The notes under the pieces are model-generated. The model saw nothing but the letters and a program-made list of their open reading frames with translations. It did no database searches and had not been told where the DNA came from. Source: Granulicella cerasi (GTDB lineage: Bacteria > Acidobacteriota > Terriglobia > Terriglobales > Acidobacteriaceae). Taken from it: 64,000 nt of DNA. Made by a program: the position numbers and the translations under genes. Below are positions 32,986 to 42,512 of this stretch, one piece after another (position 1 is the stretch's first letter; each line of letters begins with the position of its first letter). Where the stretch lies: positions 1 through 64,000 of the forward strand of contig NZ_JAGSYD010000002.1 in the NCBI RefSeq assembly GCF_025685575.1, in the 5' to 3' direction.

Positions 32986-34157
32986 CGCGGAAACGAGTGA
33001 AGCGGTAATTGCGCGAGGCCCCGTTGCCACTCCGCCTCGGGTGTCAGCAGGCTGAGCACGACTCGCGCCGTTCCCATGCCGTAGAAATCACCCGGCTGTA
33101 CCAGAACTCCCGCATCCAAAGCCATATCCGCGAACGATGGCTCGCTGGATACAGGCACCTGCAGCACAGCCGTCCAGCCGCCTTCTACCGCGAGCACGTT
33201 GCAATGCGTTCCACGGAGGCAGTGACGCAGGTATGTGAGATTCGCATGAACCCGCGCTCGTAGCTGGTTCTGAACCTGCGCACGATTCGCGAGCCACGCC
33301 CCCAGCGCAAACTGCACCGGCGCGTTCATGGATAAGAAGGTGTCCGCGATAATCGCCAGCCGCGCGAGCGCTTGCTGCACATGATCTACTGGTCCTCGTG
33401 TAACGATCCAGGAGGCCTTCATTTGCGGCAGTCCAGCCACCTTACTCAACCCACTCAGGACGAAGGTCAGCGCCTTGGCTTCGCCGACTGCGAAGCTAGG
33501 CTCTGACGCATCGATCGCATACTCCAGAAATACTTCATCCACGATGAGAGCGATGCCCGCCGCGACGCAAAGTTCTTCGAGCTGTCGCCGCTCTTCGCCA
33601 TGCACATAGCTTCCTGTGGGATTGTTCGGATGCACGAGAATGATGGCGCGCGTGCGGGGCGTCATGCACTCGCGCAGCGCCACAAAATCAATCCACCATT
33701 GCTCGGCGATCGGGTCGTAGTGCAGCGGATACTCCCGCAGGACCACGCCATCCAACCTGGCGATGTAGTCGAACAACGGATAGCTTGGCCGCGCGATCAG
33801 GACTTCATCGCCCGGATCGCACAGCAGACGGAAGAGATAGCTGTATGCCTCGCTGGTGCTCGTCGTCAGGCAAACGGCACCTTCGCGCACATTGGCCCCA
33901 AGCTCACCGTAATACTTCGCCACCGCTTGCCGCGCATGGACCATGCCAAACGCCGCAGGCTCGTAGACCGCGGCACCCGCTGCACTCAGCGGTGCCAGCA
34001 GATCATCGCTGTAGTTGAAGCCACATTGCGTAGGGTTCGAGCGCGTCAGATCGATCAACGGCAAGCCCGCATCGCGGCGCGCGCGCACACGACGCGTGAA
34101 CTCGTTCTCTTCCAGCTCCCAGGCCGTTCGATCCGAAAAATGCAGCATCTCTTCCAT
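32982..34157 (-). CDS. PLP-dependent class I/II aminotransferase (second)
   Basis: 391 aa. LPLIDLTRSNPTQCGFNYSD near the start, STSEAYSYLFRLLCDPGDEV, HPNNPTGSYV and the PLP lysine K239 (VLSGLSKVAGLPQMKASWI) identify a fold-type I aminotransferase. The N-terminal LTRSNPTxxG block resembles alanine/aspartate-aminotransferase-like proteins rather than MalY. It is not a close copy of the aminotransferase at 24184. Substrate unknown. Only 36 bp separate its start from the divergent HAD gene, so promoters must overlap. An upstream GGAG/AGG motif is not evident. Confidence 0.85.
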   Translation of the reverse strand: MEEMLHFSDRTAWELEENEFTRRVRARRDAGLPLIDLTRSNPTQCGFNYSDDLLAPLSAAGAAVYEPAAFGMVHARQAVAKYYGELGANVREGAVCLTTSTSEAYSYLFRLLCDPGDEVLIARPSYPLFDYIARLDGVVLREYPLHYDPIAEQWWIDFVALRECMTPRTRAIILVHPNNPTGSYVHGEERRQLEELCVAAGIALIVDEVFLEYAIDASEPSFAVGEAKALTFVLSGLSKVAGLPQMKASWIVTRGPVDHVQQALARLAIIADTFLSMNAPVQFALGAWLANRAQVQNQLRARVHANLTYLRHCLRGTHCNVLAVEGGWTAVLQVPVSSEPSFADMALDAGVLVQPGDFYGMGTARVVLSLLTPEAEWQRGLAQLPLHSFPR

Positions 34158-34193
34158 CGTAAATCGCAGGCTCTCGATAGAATCGCTCTATCC

Positions 34194-34826
34194 ATGAACC
34201 CCATAGAAGCAGTGCTCTTCGATTACGGTCTCGTTCTGTCCGGTCCGCCCAGCCCTACCGCGTGGCAACGCATGAAAGACGCGCTGCACACTGACGATGA
34301 AGAGGCGTTTCACGCGGCGTACTGGAAGTTCCGCCACGACTATGATCGCGGCACCCTGAATGCTGCGGAGTATTGGCCGGCAGTCGCTCGAGAGCTGCGC
34401 GTGGAGCTTACTCAAGCACAGCTTGGAGCCGTCATCGAGGCCGACGTCGAGCTGTGGATGCAACCCAACGAGCCAATGATCACCTGGGCTCAATCGCTAC
34501 AACTGGCGGGAATCCGCACCGGCATTCTCTCCAACATCGGCGACGCAATGGAAGATGGTCTGCTGTCGCATCTGCCGTGGCTCCATCGCTTCGACCATCA
34601 CACCTTCTCGCATCGTCTACGCATCGCGAAGCCCGAACGCGAGATCTATCGCCATGCGGCTGAAGGTCTCGGCGCACCACCCTCTTCCATTCTCTTCATC
34701 GACGATCGTGAAGAGAATATCGCTGCAGCACGAGAGGCTGGGATGGTGGCGATCCGCTACACCGACCACGAAGCGTTCGTGCGCGAGATGTCCGCACCTG
34801 GGCTTGCGGAGTTGCTCAAGCCTTAA
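34194..34826 (+). CDS. HAD-superfamily hydrolase (second)
   Basis: 210 aa from ATG 34194; the long open frame upstream is antisense to the aminotransferase and is rejected. Motif I is AVLFDYGLVLSG, in which the second Asp of the usual DxD is replaced by Gly (DYG), as seen in several YihX/epoxide-hydrolase-N-terminal-like HADs. Motif II is TGILSNIGD, the Lys is in RIAKPEREIYRHAAE, motif IV is ILFIDDREENIAAAREAGM. Likely a sugar- or nucleotide-phosphatase-like enzyme with weakened general acid. No Shine-Dalgarno is visible and TAGAAT lies about 12 bp before the ATG, so it may be near-leaderless. Confidence 0.85.
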   Translation: MNPIEAVLFDYGLVLSGPPSPTAWQRMKDALHTDDEEAFHAAYWKFRHDYDRGTLNAAEYWPAVARELRVELTQAQLGAVIEADVELWMQPNEPMITWAQSLQLAGIRTGILSNIGDAMEDGLLSHLPWLHRFDHHTFSHRLRIAKPEREIYRHAAEGLGAPPSSILFIDDREENIAAAREAGMVAIRYTDHEAFVREMSAPGLAELLKP

Positions 34827-34900
34827 GGCCCGATCGCTTGAGGCTTCGCTGAAATCTTTCTCGCGAAGCGCTCCCAGATCGGGACATTCCACAAAAAATC

Positions 34901-34913
34901 CGTACACTGTACG
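34901..34913. promoter_or_regulatory. Perfect dyad CGTACA-C-TGTACG
   Basis: 13-bp inverted repeat 86 bp before the giant repeat-protein start, in an otherwise empty 172-bp gap. GTAC-N-GTAC-type dyads are bound by several dimeric regulators; no identity is claimed. Confidence 0.35.
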
Positions 34914-34998
34914 AAGATCAGACACAATCTAAACTCCATCTTCCATTGGTATAGAAGGACAGGCTGCACCTTGCGCTTCGCCGCAGCCACTTGCCACG

Positions 34999-37900
34999 AT
35001 GAAGAACATCATTCGACGTACGTTCGCGTTTGCCGTGCTCTTTGGTTGCGCAATTCTGGCCGCAGCACAGGCCACCAATAATTCTCAGAGCCTCGCCACG
35101 CAAGGCTTGCTCGCGGCCAACGGCAAGGGCGGCTTCAAGGCTGCAGCCTTCCTCCCCGATGGCAGCCTTGTGCTGCTCGTCGATCAAGGCGATGGCCTTC
35201 GCCTGCGCAAGACGGATGCGAGCGCCACAACTCTCCTCGCCAGTGCGCAACAAGGTGCTGCAGGCGATGCGGGCATCGCGATGGCGACCGACGCCACAGG
35301 CAATATCTACGTCACCGGCACGAGCACCTCGGGTCAGTTGAACGGTACAGCGGGCGTTGCCTTTCCCTCTCGCGCCGACACTTCGACGAACTCCTTCCTC
35401 GCGAAGTTCGATAGCAATCTCAATCTGTTGTTCCTCAGCTTCCTGGGATCTGGCAGGACCGCCGCCACAGCCATCGCCGTGACGAATGATGCTCTCTTCG
35501 TCACAGGCGTCACCTACAACACCGCATTTCCCGTAACGGCCGCTGGCATTCAGCAAACGCCCGCGAGCGGAAGCAGTGGTAACGGCTTCGTGGAGCGTTT
35601 CACGACAAACGGCTCAACGCTCGTGTATGCGACGTACCTCACAGGCGTCGGCGGCAGCACGTCCCCTGCGGCCCTCGCGGCCGACAGCAGCGACAACGCT
35701 TATGTCGCTGGCACCACCACCTCGAGCGGTTATCCCACGCTGAACGCGCTGGCGCCAGCGATCTTTGGCGCAACCTCGGGCTTCCTCTCCAAACTCACGC
35801 CAGCAGGCGACGGCTTCCTCTTCTCCACATTCGTGGCTGGCGGTGGTCTCACGAGCCTCGCGTATGACGCGAGCAGTAGTACGCTGCTCGCCAGCGGCAG
35901 CTTCGCGCTGGGGCAATTCCCCATTGGCAACGTCAGCGGCCCTCTAGTAGCGACGAGTTACCAATCCTTCGCAAGGCTCTCGCTCGACGGGCAAAGCATC
36001 GTATCGTCGGGCGTCGTTGCTCCCGGAAATGCATCGCTCATCACTCCGGGAAGCAACGGCACAGCGTGGGTGGCTGGCGCGCTTTCCCTGCCGTTCTTCG
36101 GCGCGAATGCGACACCGCTTGCGCCCTTTGGTGACAGCTTCCTCGCACACCTCACCGCAGACGGCACTCTCGACAAGACCGCTCGTACCGGCGCGATGCA
36201 AGCCGACAACGCGGCCTACGCAGGCGCGAGCACGCAAGCGTTCGCACCTGCGATCTCCGGCAGTCTCGTCGCCCTTCCTCTGCAGCTCACGACTTCGCTT
36301 GACCCCTCACTGGTCGCAAGCGAACGCTTTGACCTGCCATTTTTGAACGCCCCGAGTAACGCGCTGCCATCGACCGCGAGAGACGCCGTCAGCAGTTGCA
36401 CCAGCGGACGCTGCACTGCCACCTCAGGACTGCTGGCCGAATGGAACTTCGCAGCCAACGCGCCGTCGCTCACGCTCTCTACTGACGACTTGCCGAACGT
36501 CACGCTGCGCAATCAAGGTTCTACAGCGGCGACGGGGATCGCGATCGCCGTGAGCGGCTACACGCAATGGAACAACTGCGGCGCAACGCTCGACGTAGCG
36601 GCGCAATGCAGCATCGCGCTCTCCGGAAGCGGTCCAGGAACGCTGACCGTCTCAGCGTCGAACGCGACCGCTGCAAGCGCGAGCCTGGGAACGACAACGC
36701 TGAGCGCAGATCCGATTGCGCTCTCCAGCAACGAGCTCGACTTCGGCGTATCCACCGCAAGCGTTCCCACGGCACGCACACTGACGATCACCAACCTCAC
36801 AGCGTCCACGGTGACCTTCTCGTCAGGAGCGGATGGTGGCAGCTCTACAAAGTACAGCCTCGCGGAAAGCAGCTCCGACTGCGCATCCGGCGGATCGGCT
36901 GGCAAGCACAGCCTCGCCGCCAACGCAGTCTGTCACCTCACGCTAACGCTGACAGCCTCGAGCAGTGCAAGCAACGATGGCATCGTCTCCGCAACGTGGC
37001 TCGTCGGCACTCGCGACGTCGCGCTCACCGGCTTCACACAGGCCGCCGCGTTATCGCTCTCCGCCACAGAGCTCGACTTCGGCACGCAGTATAGCGGCGC
37101 GAACGCTCTGCGGTTGCCGCGCTATCTCTTTCTCTCCAACAGCACCGATGCTGCGCTGCCCCACACGTCGTTGACGCTTCCGTCCACGACAGCGTTCACC
37201 GCAACAGACGCGTGCCCCGCGTCGCTTGCTCCACACAGCGTCTGCCGCATCACGTTCGGCTACAACGCGGGCACGGCCCCCTCGCGCGACACACTGACGG
37301 TGAGCGTCGACGGCATTGCAGTCCTGCTGACTGGAACCACGCTGCAGCCTGCAAGCGTGAACGGGAGCACCGCCAACCCGAACCTGAGCGTTACGCCGAC
37401 AACTCTGAACTTCGCAACAGACGTTGCAGTGACGAGTGTTTCGACCGCGAGCCAAACGGTTACGGTCAAGAACTCCGGCAGCGCTGCCATGGCACTAAGC
37501 ATTGCCTCCAGCAGCGAGTTCCCGATCGTGAACGGTTGCCCAGCCAGCCTTGCCGGAAGCGCGTCATGCACGTTGAGCGTCAGCTTTGCGCCAGCGAACG
37601 CAGGCACGCGACAAGGGCTGCTCGCGATCGCCGGCGGAAGTGGTTTTGCTCCCGTCTATGTGAGCTTGAGCGGCACAGGGACTGCGTTGCTCGCAGCGAA
37701 CAATGGCACACTCGACCTCGGCCAGACCTACGTCGGCGAGCCGCTCGTGGCCTGGTACAAAGTGCAGCAGGCTTACAGCACGCTCAGCGCGACCGTCTCC
37801 GGTACAGGATACGGAATCGCCTTCGTGAATGACGCGGGCAGCGGACACGGATCGCTCTCCGCATCCAGCTTTGCGACGAGCGCCAGCATCAACTGCTCCA

Positions 37901-40830
37901 ACTGCTGGATCGGCATCCAGATGCTGCCCGGAGCGGCAGGGGCACAAGCCGGAACTCTCTCCTTCACCTCGAGCAGCGGAGGCAACGCGTACGTCGTTGG
38001 CCTTACGGCGACGGCGCTCCCTGTTCAGGGCCTGCTGCTCACGCCGCTCACGCAAGACTTCGGCACGATCAACGTCGGATCATCCACGCCCCCTGTCACC
38101 TTCACGCTCGCTAACCTTGTGGGGAGCGCGGCTCTCGCCAATATCCAGAGCGTCACGACGACCGGCGACTTCATCGTCGCGACAAACACGACCGGTGGCC
38201 CATCCTGCTCAGGCGCACTCGCGTCCACAGCCGCTTGCTACATCAACGTCATCTTCGCGCCGACAGCTCTCGGCCAGCGTACAGGCACGCTCACGGTCAC
38301 GACGGATCAGGGCGCGGTCACCGCCGCGCTCGCGGGCTACGCGTCTGCAAGCGCCGGTGTCTCCGTTACGCCATCTTCCCTCAACTTCGACAACATTCCG
38401 GGGAGTGCAGCCACGCAGCAGACGCTCACGCTTTCCAACACAGGACAGACGAGCGTTCTCATCGGCACACCAAGCTCCTCAAGCAGCGCGTTTGCCATCA
38501 GCACCCTTTGCAATTCACTCGCGGCGGGATCCCTCTGCACGATGAGCGTCACGTTCACACCACAAGCAGGGCCTACTAGTGGGACGCTTACGATCCCCGT
38601 CACCACCACGGCGAACGGCCAAACGCTGACCAGCAATCTTTATGTCGCGCTGAATGGGGATTACGCGGCCGTCACAGCGGGCCTTCGCATCCTGCCGGAC
38701 GTCTCAAATTTCGGCGCCCAAGCCACCAGTACTCTCGGCCTGACGCGCCAGTTCACTGTAATGAACTTCTCGCCAAAGGCGCTGGCGCTCCATCTCACGA
38801 TGCCGCAGCAGTTCCCTCTCAGCACAGCCTCCAACTGCGCGACTCTCGCCCCCTCCAGCTCCTGCGTTTTCTCAGCGAGTTTTCTGCCGAACGTGACCGG
38901 CGAAGCGACAGGCAGTATCTACGTGGACGGCGTACCCACCGACGGAACCGCCACGCTCGAGGCGCTCAGCTACCTGATCGGCTACGGCAACGGCAGCGGC
39001 TCTCTGCAGATTTCCGGCAGTACGCTCATCCCCACAGTCGGACTCTCCTTTGGGCAACTGAGCTCCGGGCAAAGCGCACAGCAAGCGATCACGCTCACCA
39101 ACGTCGGCAGCGCTTCCGTCGCCATTCATCACATCAGCAGCGAACCGCCGTTCTTCAGCACAACGACCTGCGGTGCGACACTTGCTACCAATGCCAGCTG
39201 CAACGTGAGCATCAACTATGCGCCGACGTACTCATCAAGCAGTGGTACGGCCGCACTCCCGCAGACAGCGACACTGACCGTCGACAGCGACGCTGCATCT
39301 TCACCGAACACGTTAAACATGACCGGCACAGTGCTTCCAACGACCTCCGCTGGAAGCACTGCAGTGCTCTCCACTTACAGCCTGAGCCAGGGAGCACTGA
39401 CCTTCAGCAACACAACGGTCGGGAACATCTCGCCGGTACAAACGATTACGCTCACGAACACCGGCAACATGACGTTGCACCTCTCGCAGATACTCACTCC
39501 TGCGGACTTCCAAAGTACTTCAACCTGTTCGACGGTGCTCGCGGGCGCAAGCTGCAACATCAACGTGAGCTTTGCTCCCACAACCGCGTCGACATCGACC
39601 ATCCGCTCGGGGGCGTTACAAATCGCCTCTGACTCGACGAACTCGCTACAGTACGTAACGCTGGTCGGCACCTCGTCCGCCGCGCCGCTTACGCTCTCGC
39701 CAACCGTACTGGACTTCGGCGCCGTGAACGTCAACGGCGCCAGTACGCTCAACGTCATCGCTACCAACACCGCCGCCACGCCTGTCGTCTTCAACAATGT
39801 CACTGTCAGCGGGGACTACACCACAGCGCGCGGCACCTGCCCGCTCAATGGAGATTCCCTCGCCGCCGGATCGAATTGCGCGCTCACCGTCACCTTCAAG
39901 CCCACAGCCGTCGGAACCCACACCGGTGCCTTGCAGCTTGCGACGAATGCGACACAGCAAGCGCTCACGGTCTCGCTCACGGGCATCGGAGTAAGCGGCC
40001 AACTGCTTGCATCGCCCAGCGCACTCAGCTTTGGCAACATCCTCGTCGGTGTCACCTCACAGCTCACGCTCACGCTGACGAACTCCGGGCAGGCGTCTGT
40101 CACGGGTATTCGATCTGCCATGATTGGAAGCAACGCAGCAGACTTTACCGTGGTCTCGCCGTGTAGTGTCACCGCGCTGGCACCGAACCAGGGCTGCACG
40201 TTGGTCGTGGCGTTCACCCCCTCCGCTGCGATCGCTGAGTCCGCAACCCTGAGTCTCGCGAGCAGCGATCCCAACACACCGCTGACGATTCCGCTGACGG
40301 GCACGGGCTTCGCCGGCAGTGGAAGCTTTACGCTCACAGCCACCGGTGGCCTCAGCACCGCTGCAGCGACGGTGAAGACGGGCTTCCCAGCCGCGTATGG
40401 GCTCACGCTTACGCCAAGCGGAGGCTACGCGGGCGAAGTGACGCTCACCTGCACGGCGCTCGTGGCTGTGCCTTATGCAGGCTGCTCGCTAGTGCCATCG
40501 CGTGTCACGCTCAACGGACCTACCGCGCAGAGCATCACCGCAAACATCACCACCGTCACATCGATGGCGACACGCAAGCTGGCGTTGACGTCGTTCTTCA
40601 CTTTGCTGATTGCGAGCACTTTCGCAGTTCGCCGACGGCGAGTACCGTGGCTCGTGTGCTGTGTTCTGCTGACGGCGCTGACCGTGACAAACGGCTGCGG
40701 CGGCGGAGCCTCGGGCAATCCGAATCTCCGCTACACCCCAGCCGGAACGTACCAGTATCAGATCACGGCAAGTTCTACGAACGGCAGCAATGTCTCGAGC
40801 ACCGTAACGCTGAGTCTTACCGTGCAGTAG
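34999..40830 (+). CDS. Giant exported protein: SBBP repeats, ASH/choice-of-anchor-D repeats, internal membrane hairpin
   Basis: 1943 aa with a signal peptide (TFAFAVLFGCAILAAAQ). Residues about 40-450 contain SBBP-type beta-propeller-like units (GNIYVTGTSTSG, DNAYVAGTTTSSGYPTLNAL). From about 570 to 1780 there are at least nine ASH-like beta-sandwich repeats with the recurring pattern L-x-F-G...T-L-T-N-x-G and C...C-x-L/I-x-V-x-F-x-P (VTPTTLNFATDVAV, LSPTVLDFGAVNV, ASPSALSFGNILVG). Near 1855-1897 two hydrophobic segments flank FAVRRRRVPW and end TNGCGGGASG, after which a final Ig-like strand set closes the protein. No enzyme domain is seen. It is probably an outer-surface adhesin or matrix protein. 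The end overlaps the convergent ribBA stop by 14 bp. Confidence 0.82.
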   Translation: MKNIIRRTFAFAVLFGCAILAAAQATNNSQSLATQGLLAANGKGGFKAAAFLPDGSLVLLVDQGDGLRLRKTDASATTLLASAQQGAAGDAGIAMATDATGNIYVTGTSTSGQLNGTAGVAFPSRADTSTNSFLAKFDSNLNLLFLSFLGSGRTAATAIAVTNDALFVTGVTYNTAFPVTAAGIQQTPASGSSGNGFVERFTTNGSTLVYATYLTGVGGSTSPAALAADSSDNAYVAGTTTSSGYPTLNALAPAIFGATSGFLSKLTPAGDGFLFSTFVAGGGLTSLAYDASSSTLLASGSFALGQFPIGNVSGPLVATSYQSFARLSLDGQSIVSSGVVAPGNASLITPGSNGTAWVAGALSLPFFGANATPLAPFGDSFLAHLTADGTLDKTARTGAMQADNAAYAGASTQAFAPAISGSLVALPLQLTTSLDPSLVASERFDLPFLNAPSNALPSTARDAVSSCTSGRCTATSGLLAEWNFAANAPSLTLSTDDLPNVTLRNQGSTAATGIAIAVSGYTQWNNCGATLDVAAQCSIALSGSGPGTLTVSASNATAASASLGTTTLSADPIALSSNELDFGVSTASVPTARTLTITNLTASTVTFSSGADGGSSTKYSLAESSSDCASGGSAGKHSLAANAVCHLTLTLTASSSASNDGIVSATWLVGTRDVALTGFTQAAALSLSATELDFGTQYSGANALRLPRYLFLSNSTDAALPHTSLTLPSTTAFTATDACPASLAPHSVCRITFGYNAGTAPSRDTLTVSVDGIAVLLTGTTLQPASVNGSTANPNLSVTPTTLNFATDVAVTSVSTASQTVTVKNSGSAAMALSIASSSEFPIVNGCPASLAGSASCTLSVSFAPANAGTRQGLLAIAGGSGFAPVYVSLSGTGTALLAANNGTLDLGQTYVGEPLVAWYKVQQAYSTLSATVSGTGYGIAFVNDAGSGHGSLSASSFATSASINCSNCWIGIQMLPGAAGAQAGTLSFTSSSGGNAYVVGLTATALPVQGLLLTPLTQDFGTINVGSSTPPVTFTLANLVGSAALANIQSVTTTGDFIVATNTTGGPSCSGALASTAACYINVIFAPTALGQRTGTLTVTTDQGAVTAALAGYASASAGVSVTPSSLNFDNIPGSAATQQTLTLSNTGQTSVLIGTPSSSSSAFAISTLCNSLAAGSLCTMSVTFTPQAGPTSGTLTIPVTTTANGQTLTSNLYVALNGDYAAVTAGLRILPDVSNFGAQATSTLGLTRQFTVMNFSPKALALHLTMPQQFPLSTASNCATLAPSSSCVFSASFLPNVTGEATGSIYVDGVPTDGTATLEALSYLIGYGNGSGSLQISGSTLIPTVGLSFGQLSSGQSAQQAITLTNVGSASVAIHHISSEPPFFSTTTCGATLATNASCNVSINYAPTYSSSSGTAALPQTATLTVDSDAASSPNTLNMTGTVLPTTSAGSTAVLSTYSLSQGALTFSNTTVGNISPVQTITLTNTGNMTLHLSQILTPADFQSTSTCSTVLAGASCNINVSFAPTTASTSTIRSGALQIASDSTNSLQYVTLVGTSSAAPLTLSPTVLDFGAVNVNGASTLNVIATNTAATPVVFNNVTVSGDYTTARGTCPLNGDSLAAGSNCALTVTFKPTAVGTHTGALQLATNATQQALTVSLTGIGVSGQLLASPSALSFGNILVGVTSQLTLTLTNSGQASVTGIRSAMIGSNAADFTVVSPCSVTALAPNQGCTLVVAFTPSAAIAESATLSLASSDPNTPLTIPLTGTGFAGSGSFTLTATGGLSTAAATVKTGFPAAYGLTLTPSGGYAGEVTLTCTALVAVPYAGCSLVPSRVTLNGPTAQSITANITTVTSMATRKLALTSFFTLLIASTFAVRRRRVPWLVCCVLLTALTVTNGCGGGASGNPNLRYTPAGTYQYQITASSTNGSNVSSTVTLSLTVQ

Positions 40831-42007
40831 TCGCGTGGAGCGGAACCTGCTCGACGATTTCGATTCCAAACCCGTGCAGCGCAGGCGCGTGGGTCGGGTG
40901 GTTCGTCAGCAGTCGGATGCGACGCACGCCGAGGTCAGAGAGGATCTGTCCGCCAAGGCCGGTCTCGCGCAGAATGCGCTGCGAGGTCGCCGCATTGCCA
41001 GCAGCCGCCACAGAAGGACGTCCCTGCTCGCGGCGATGGAAGCCGAGGCGATGTGCGGCAGAGTCCACGGTGTAGCCACGTTGTCCGTTGTGCAGATACA
41101 CCAACGCACCACGCCCAGCTTCTACGATCGCCTTCAGGCTGGCGTCCACGCTGTCGCGGCAATCGCATAGCGTCGAACCGAAGACCGATCCCATAACGCA
41201 GTGCGTATGCACGCGCACCAGCACAGGCTCATCGGAGTGCGCGTCGATGTCGCCGTACACCAATGCCAGATGAGATTCACGCTCGGACGAGCCGCCAATG
41301 CCCGCCTCAGACTCGAACGCAATCGTGCGGAACTCGCCATGCTCGGTCGGCAGTTGCGACTCACCAACGCGATGCACGTAGCGCTCATGCTGCATGCGAT
41401 AGCGAATCAACTCCGCCACCGTCACCAGCTTCAGATCGTGCTCGGCACAGAAGAGCTTGAGGTCCGGCAGACGCGCCATCTCGCCGTCATCATTGATGAT
41501 TTCGCAGATCACGCCCGCAGGAATCAGTCCTGCCATGCGCGCCAGATCAACCGAGGCTTCGGTTTGGCCAGCGCGAACAAGCACGCCGCCCTTCTTCGCG
41601 CGCAGCGGAAAGACATGACCCGGACGCGATAGATCCTGCGGCGTCGATCCCGGTGCAATCGCCACCTGGATGGTGTGTGCGCGGTCGGCGGCGGAGATAC
41701 CCGTCGTCACGCCTTCGCGCGCTTCGATCGAAACCGTGAACGCTGTACCAAAGCGCGAAGAGTTTTCAGGAACCATGGGGTCGAGACGCAGTGCGTCGGC
41801 GCGCTCCTCGGTAAGCGTCAGGCAGATCAGGCCGCGGCCGTACTTCGCCATGAAGTTGATCGTCTCCTGCGTCGCAAACTCAGCGGCCAGCGTGAGGTCG
41901 CCCTCATTCTCGCGGTCTTCATCGTCGATCACGACGACCATCTTGCCCGCGCGCATATCGGCGATCGCTTCTTCGACGCTCGAAAAGCCTACTTCCACTT
42001 CGCTCAT
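40817..42007 (-). CDS. ribBA: RibBA-type protein: DHBP synthase with degenerate GTP cyclohydrolase II domain
   Basis: 396 aa from ATG 42007 (GGAGAGA upstream). The N-terminal half is a complete 3,4-dihydroxy-2-butanone-4-phosphate synthase: [55 protein letters not shown] and [19 protein letters not shown], converting ribulose-5-phosphate. The C-terminal half has the GTP cyclohydrolase II fold; its zinc Cys residues remain ([16 protein letters not shown]), but the substrate loop normally RQEGR-x-IGL reads [10 protein letters not shown], the catalytic Asp-x-Arg-x-Tyr-like block reads RILRETGLG with Asp replaced by Ile, and the Tyr equivalent to E. coli Tyr105 is not found. It should still supply RibB activity. 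It follows a 75-aa gene on the same strand. Confidence 0.9.
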   Translation of the reverse strand: MSEVEVGFSSVEEAIADMRAGKMVVVIDDEDRENEGDLTLAAEFATQETINFMAKYGRGLICLTLTEERADALRLDPMVPENSSRFGTAFTVSIEAREGVTTGISAADRAHTIQVAIAPGSTPQDLSRPGHVFPLRAKKGGVLVRAGQTEASVDLARMAGLIPAGVICEIINDDGEMARLPDLKLFCAEHDLKLVTVAELIRYRMQHERYVHRVGESQLPTEHGEFRTIAFESEAGIGGSSERESHLALVYGDIDAHSDEPVLVRVHTHCVMGSVFGSTLCDCRDSVDASLKAIVEAGRGALVYLHNGQRGYTVDSAAHRLGFHRREQGRPSVAAAGNAATSQRILRETGLGGQILSDLGVRRIRLLTNHPTHAPALHGFGIEIVEQVPLHATTAR

Positions 42008-42089
42008 ACCCACTCTCTCCGCTCAAACGAAACGGCACGGCATAAGATCGCCGCGCCGATTTCTCATTCACTTGTTTGGATGCTCCAGC

Positions 42090-42317
42090 CTACAGCGTCG
42101 ACTCAATCTCAAAGCCCCACGCCTCCAGCAGCGCCTCGGGGATGTACTTCGAGTTCTTGTTGCGACGAGCCCACTCGCGAAGACGCGTGGAGCGGATGTA
42201 CTGGTCCGGCGTCAGCTTGTATTCCTTGACGACCTGCTCAAAGGACGTGATGGTCGGGATGACGGGGCCGATCGGCTCCGGCTTACCCCAGTTTGGGTTA
42301 CCGCGACGTTTTGCCAT
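42090..42317 (-). CDS. 75-aa conserved-looking protein of unknown function
   Basis: Good ribosome binding site (AAAGGA, 6 bp before ATG). Very basic N-terminus ([20 protein letters not shown]), then a compact helical part ([40 protein letters not shown]). The NWGKP start and the helical body suggest a small soluble, possibly nucleic-acid-binding protein; similar short proteins occur in acidobacterial genomes as I recall, but I cannot name a family. It lies 82 bp upstream of ribBA on the same strand with no terminator between, so co-transcription is plausible. The coding look is real: consistent GC-rich third positions and a sensible composition. Confidence 0.65.
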   Translation of the reverse strand: MAKRRGNPNWGKPEPIGPVIPTITSFEQVVKEYKLTPDQYIRSTRLREWARRNKNSKYIPEALLEAWGFEIESTL

Positions 42318-42512
42318 GAAGATCCTTTCTGCTGGTTGCGCTCCGGAAATTGCACATCGGACGCAACAGTTTATGATACCCCGATTCGCCCTTCAAACTC
42401 AACTCCTGCGCGGCTTTCCAGCACTTGTGCGCACGCTTGTATCTGCATCGATTCCCTTCCGCTGCCTACGCTTCGCAGCGGTGAACATTATGCGAAGATA
42501 TCGAAGGCAGAC

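Noticed and set aside
33600..34193. Upstream extension of the second HAD gene
   Set aside because: Antisense to the aminotransferase; HAD motif I starts right after ATG 34194.
34918..35556. 212-aa minus-strand ORF over the start of the giant repeat protein
   Set aside because: Overlaps signal peptide and first repeats of a well-supported gene; composition is that of a mirror frame.
40817..42089. FMN riboswitch before ribBA
   Set aside because: I looked for the conserved RFN-element pieces in the 82-bp leader and upstream gene and did not see them; the space is too short.
41670..42512. 281-codon upstream extension of recQ
   Set aside because: It is antisense to ribBA and a small gene; RecQ homology begins at ATG 42513.
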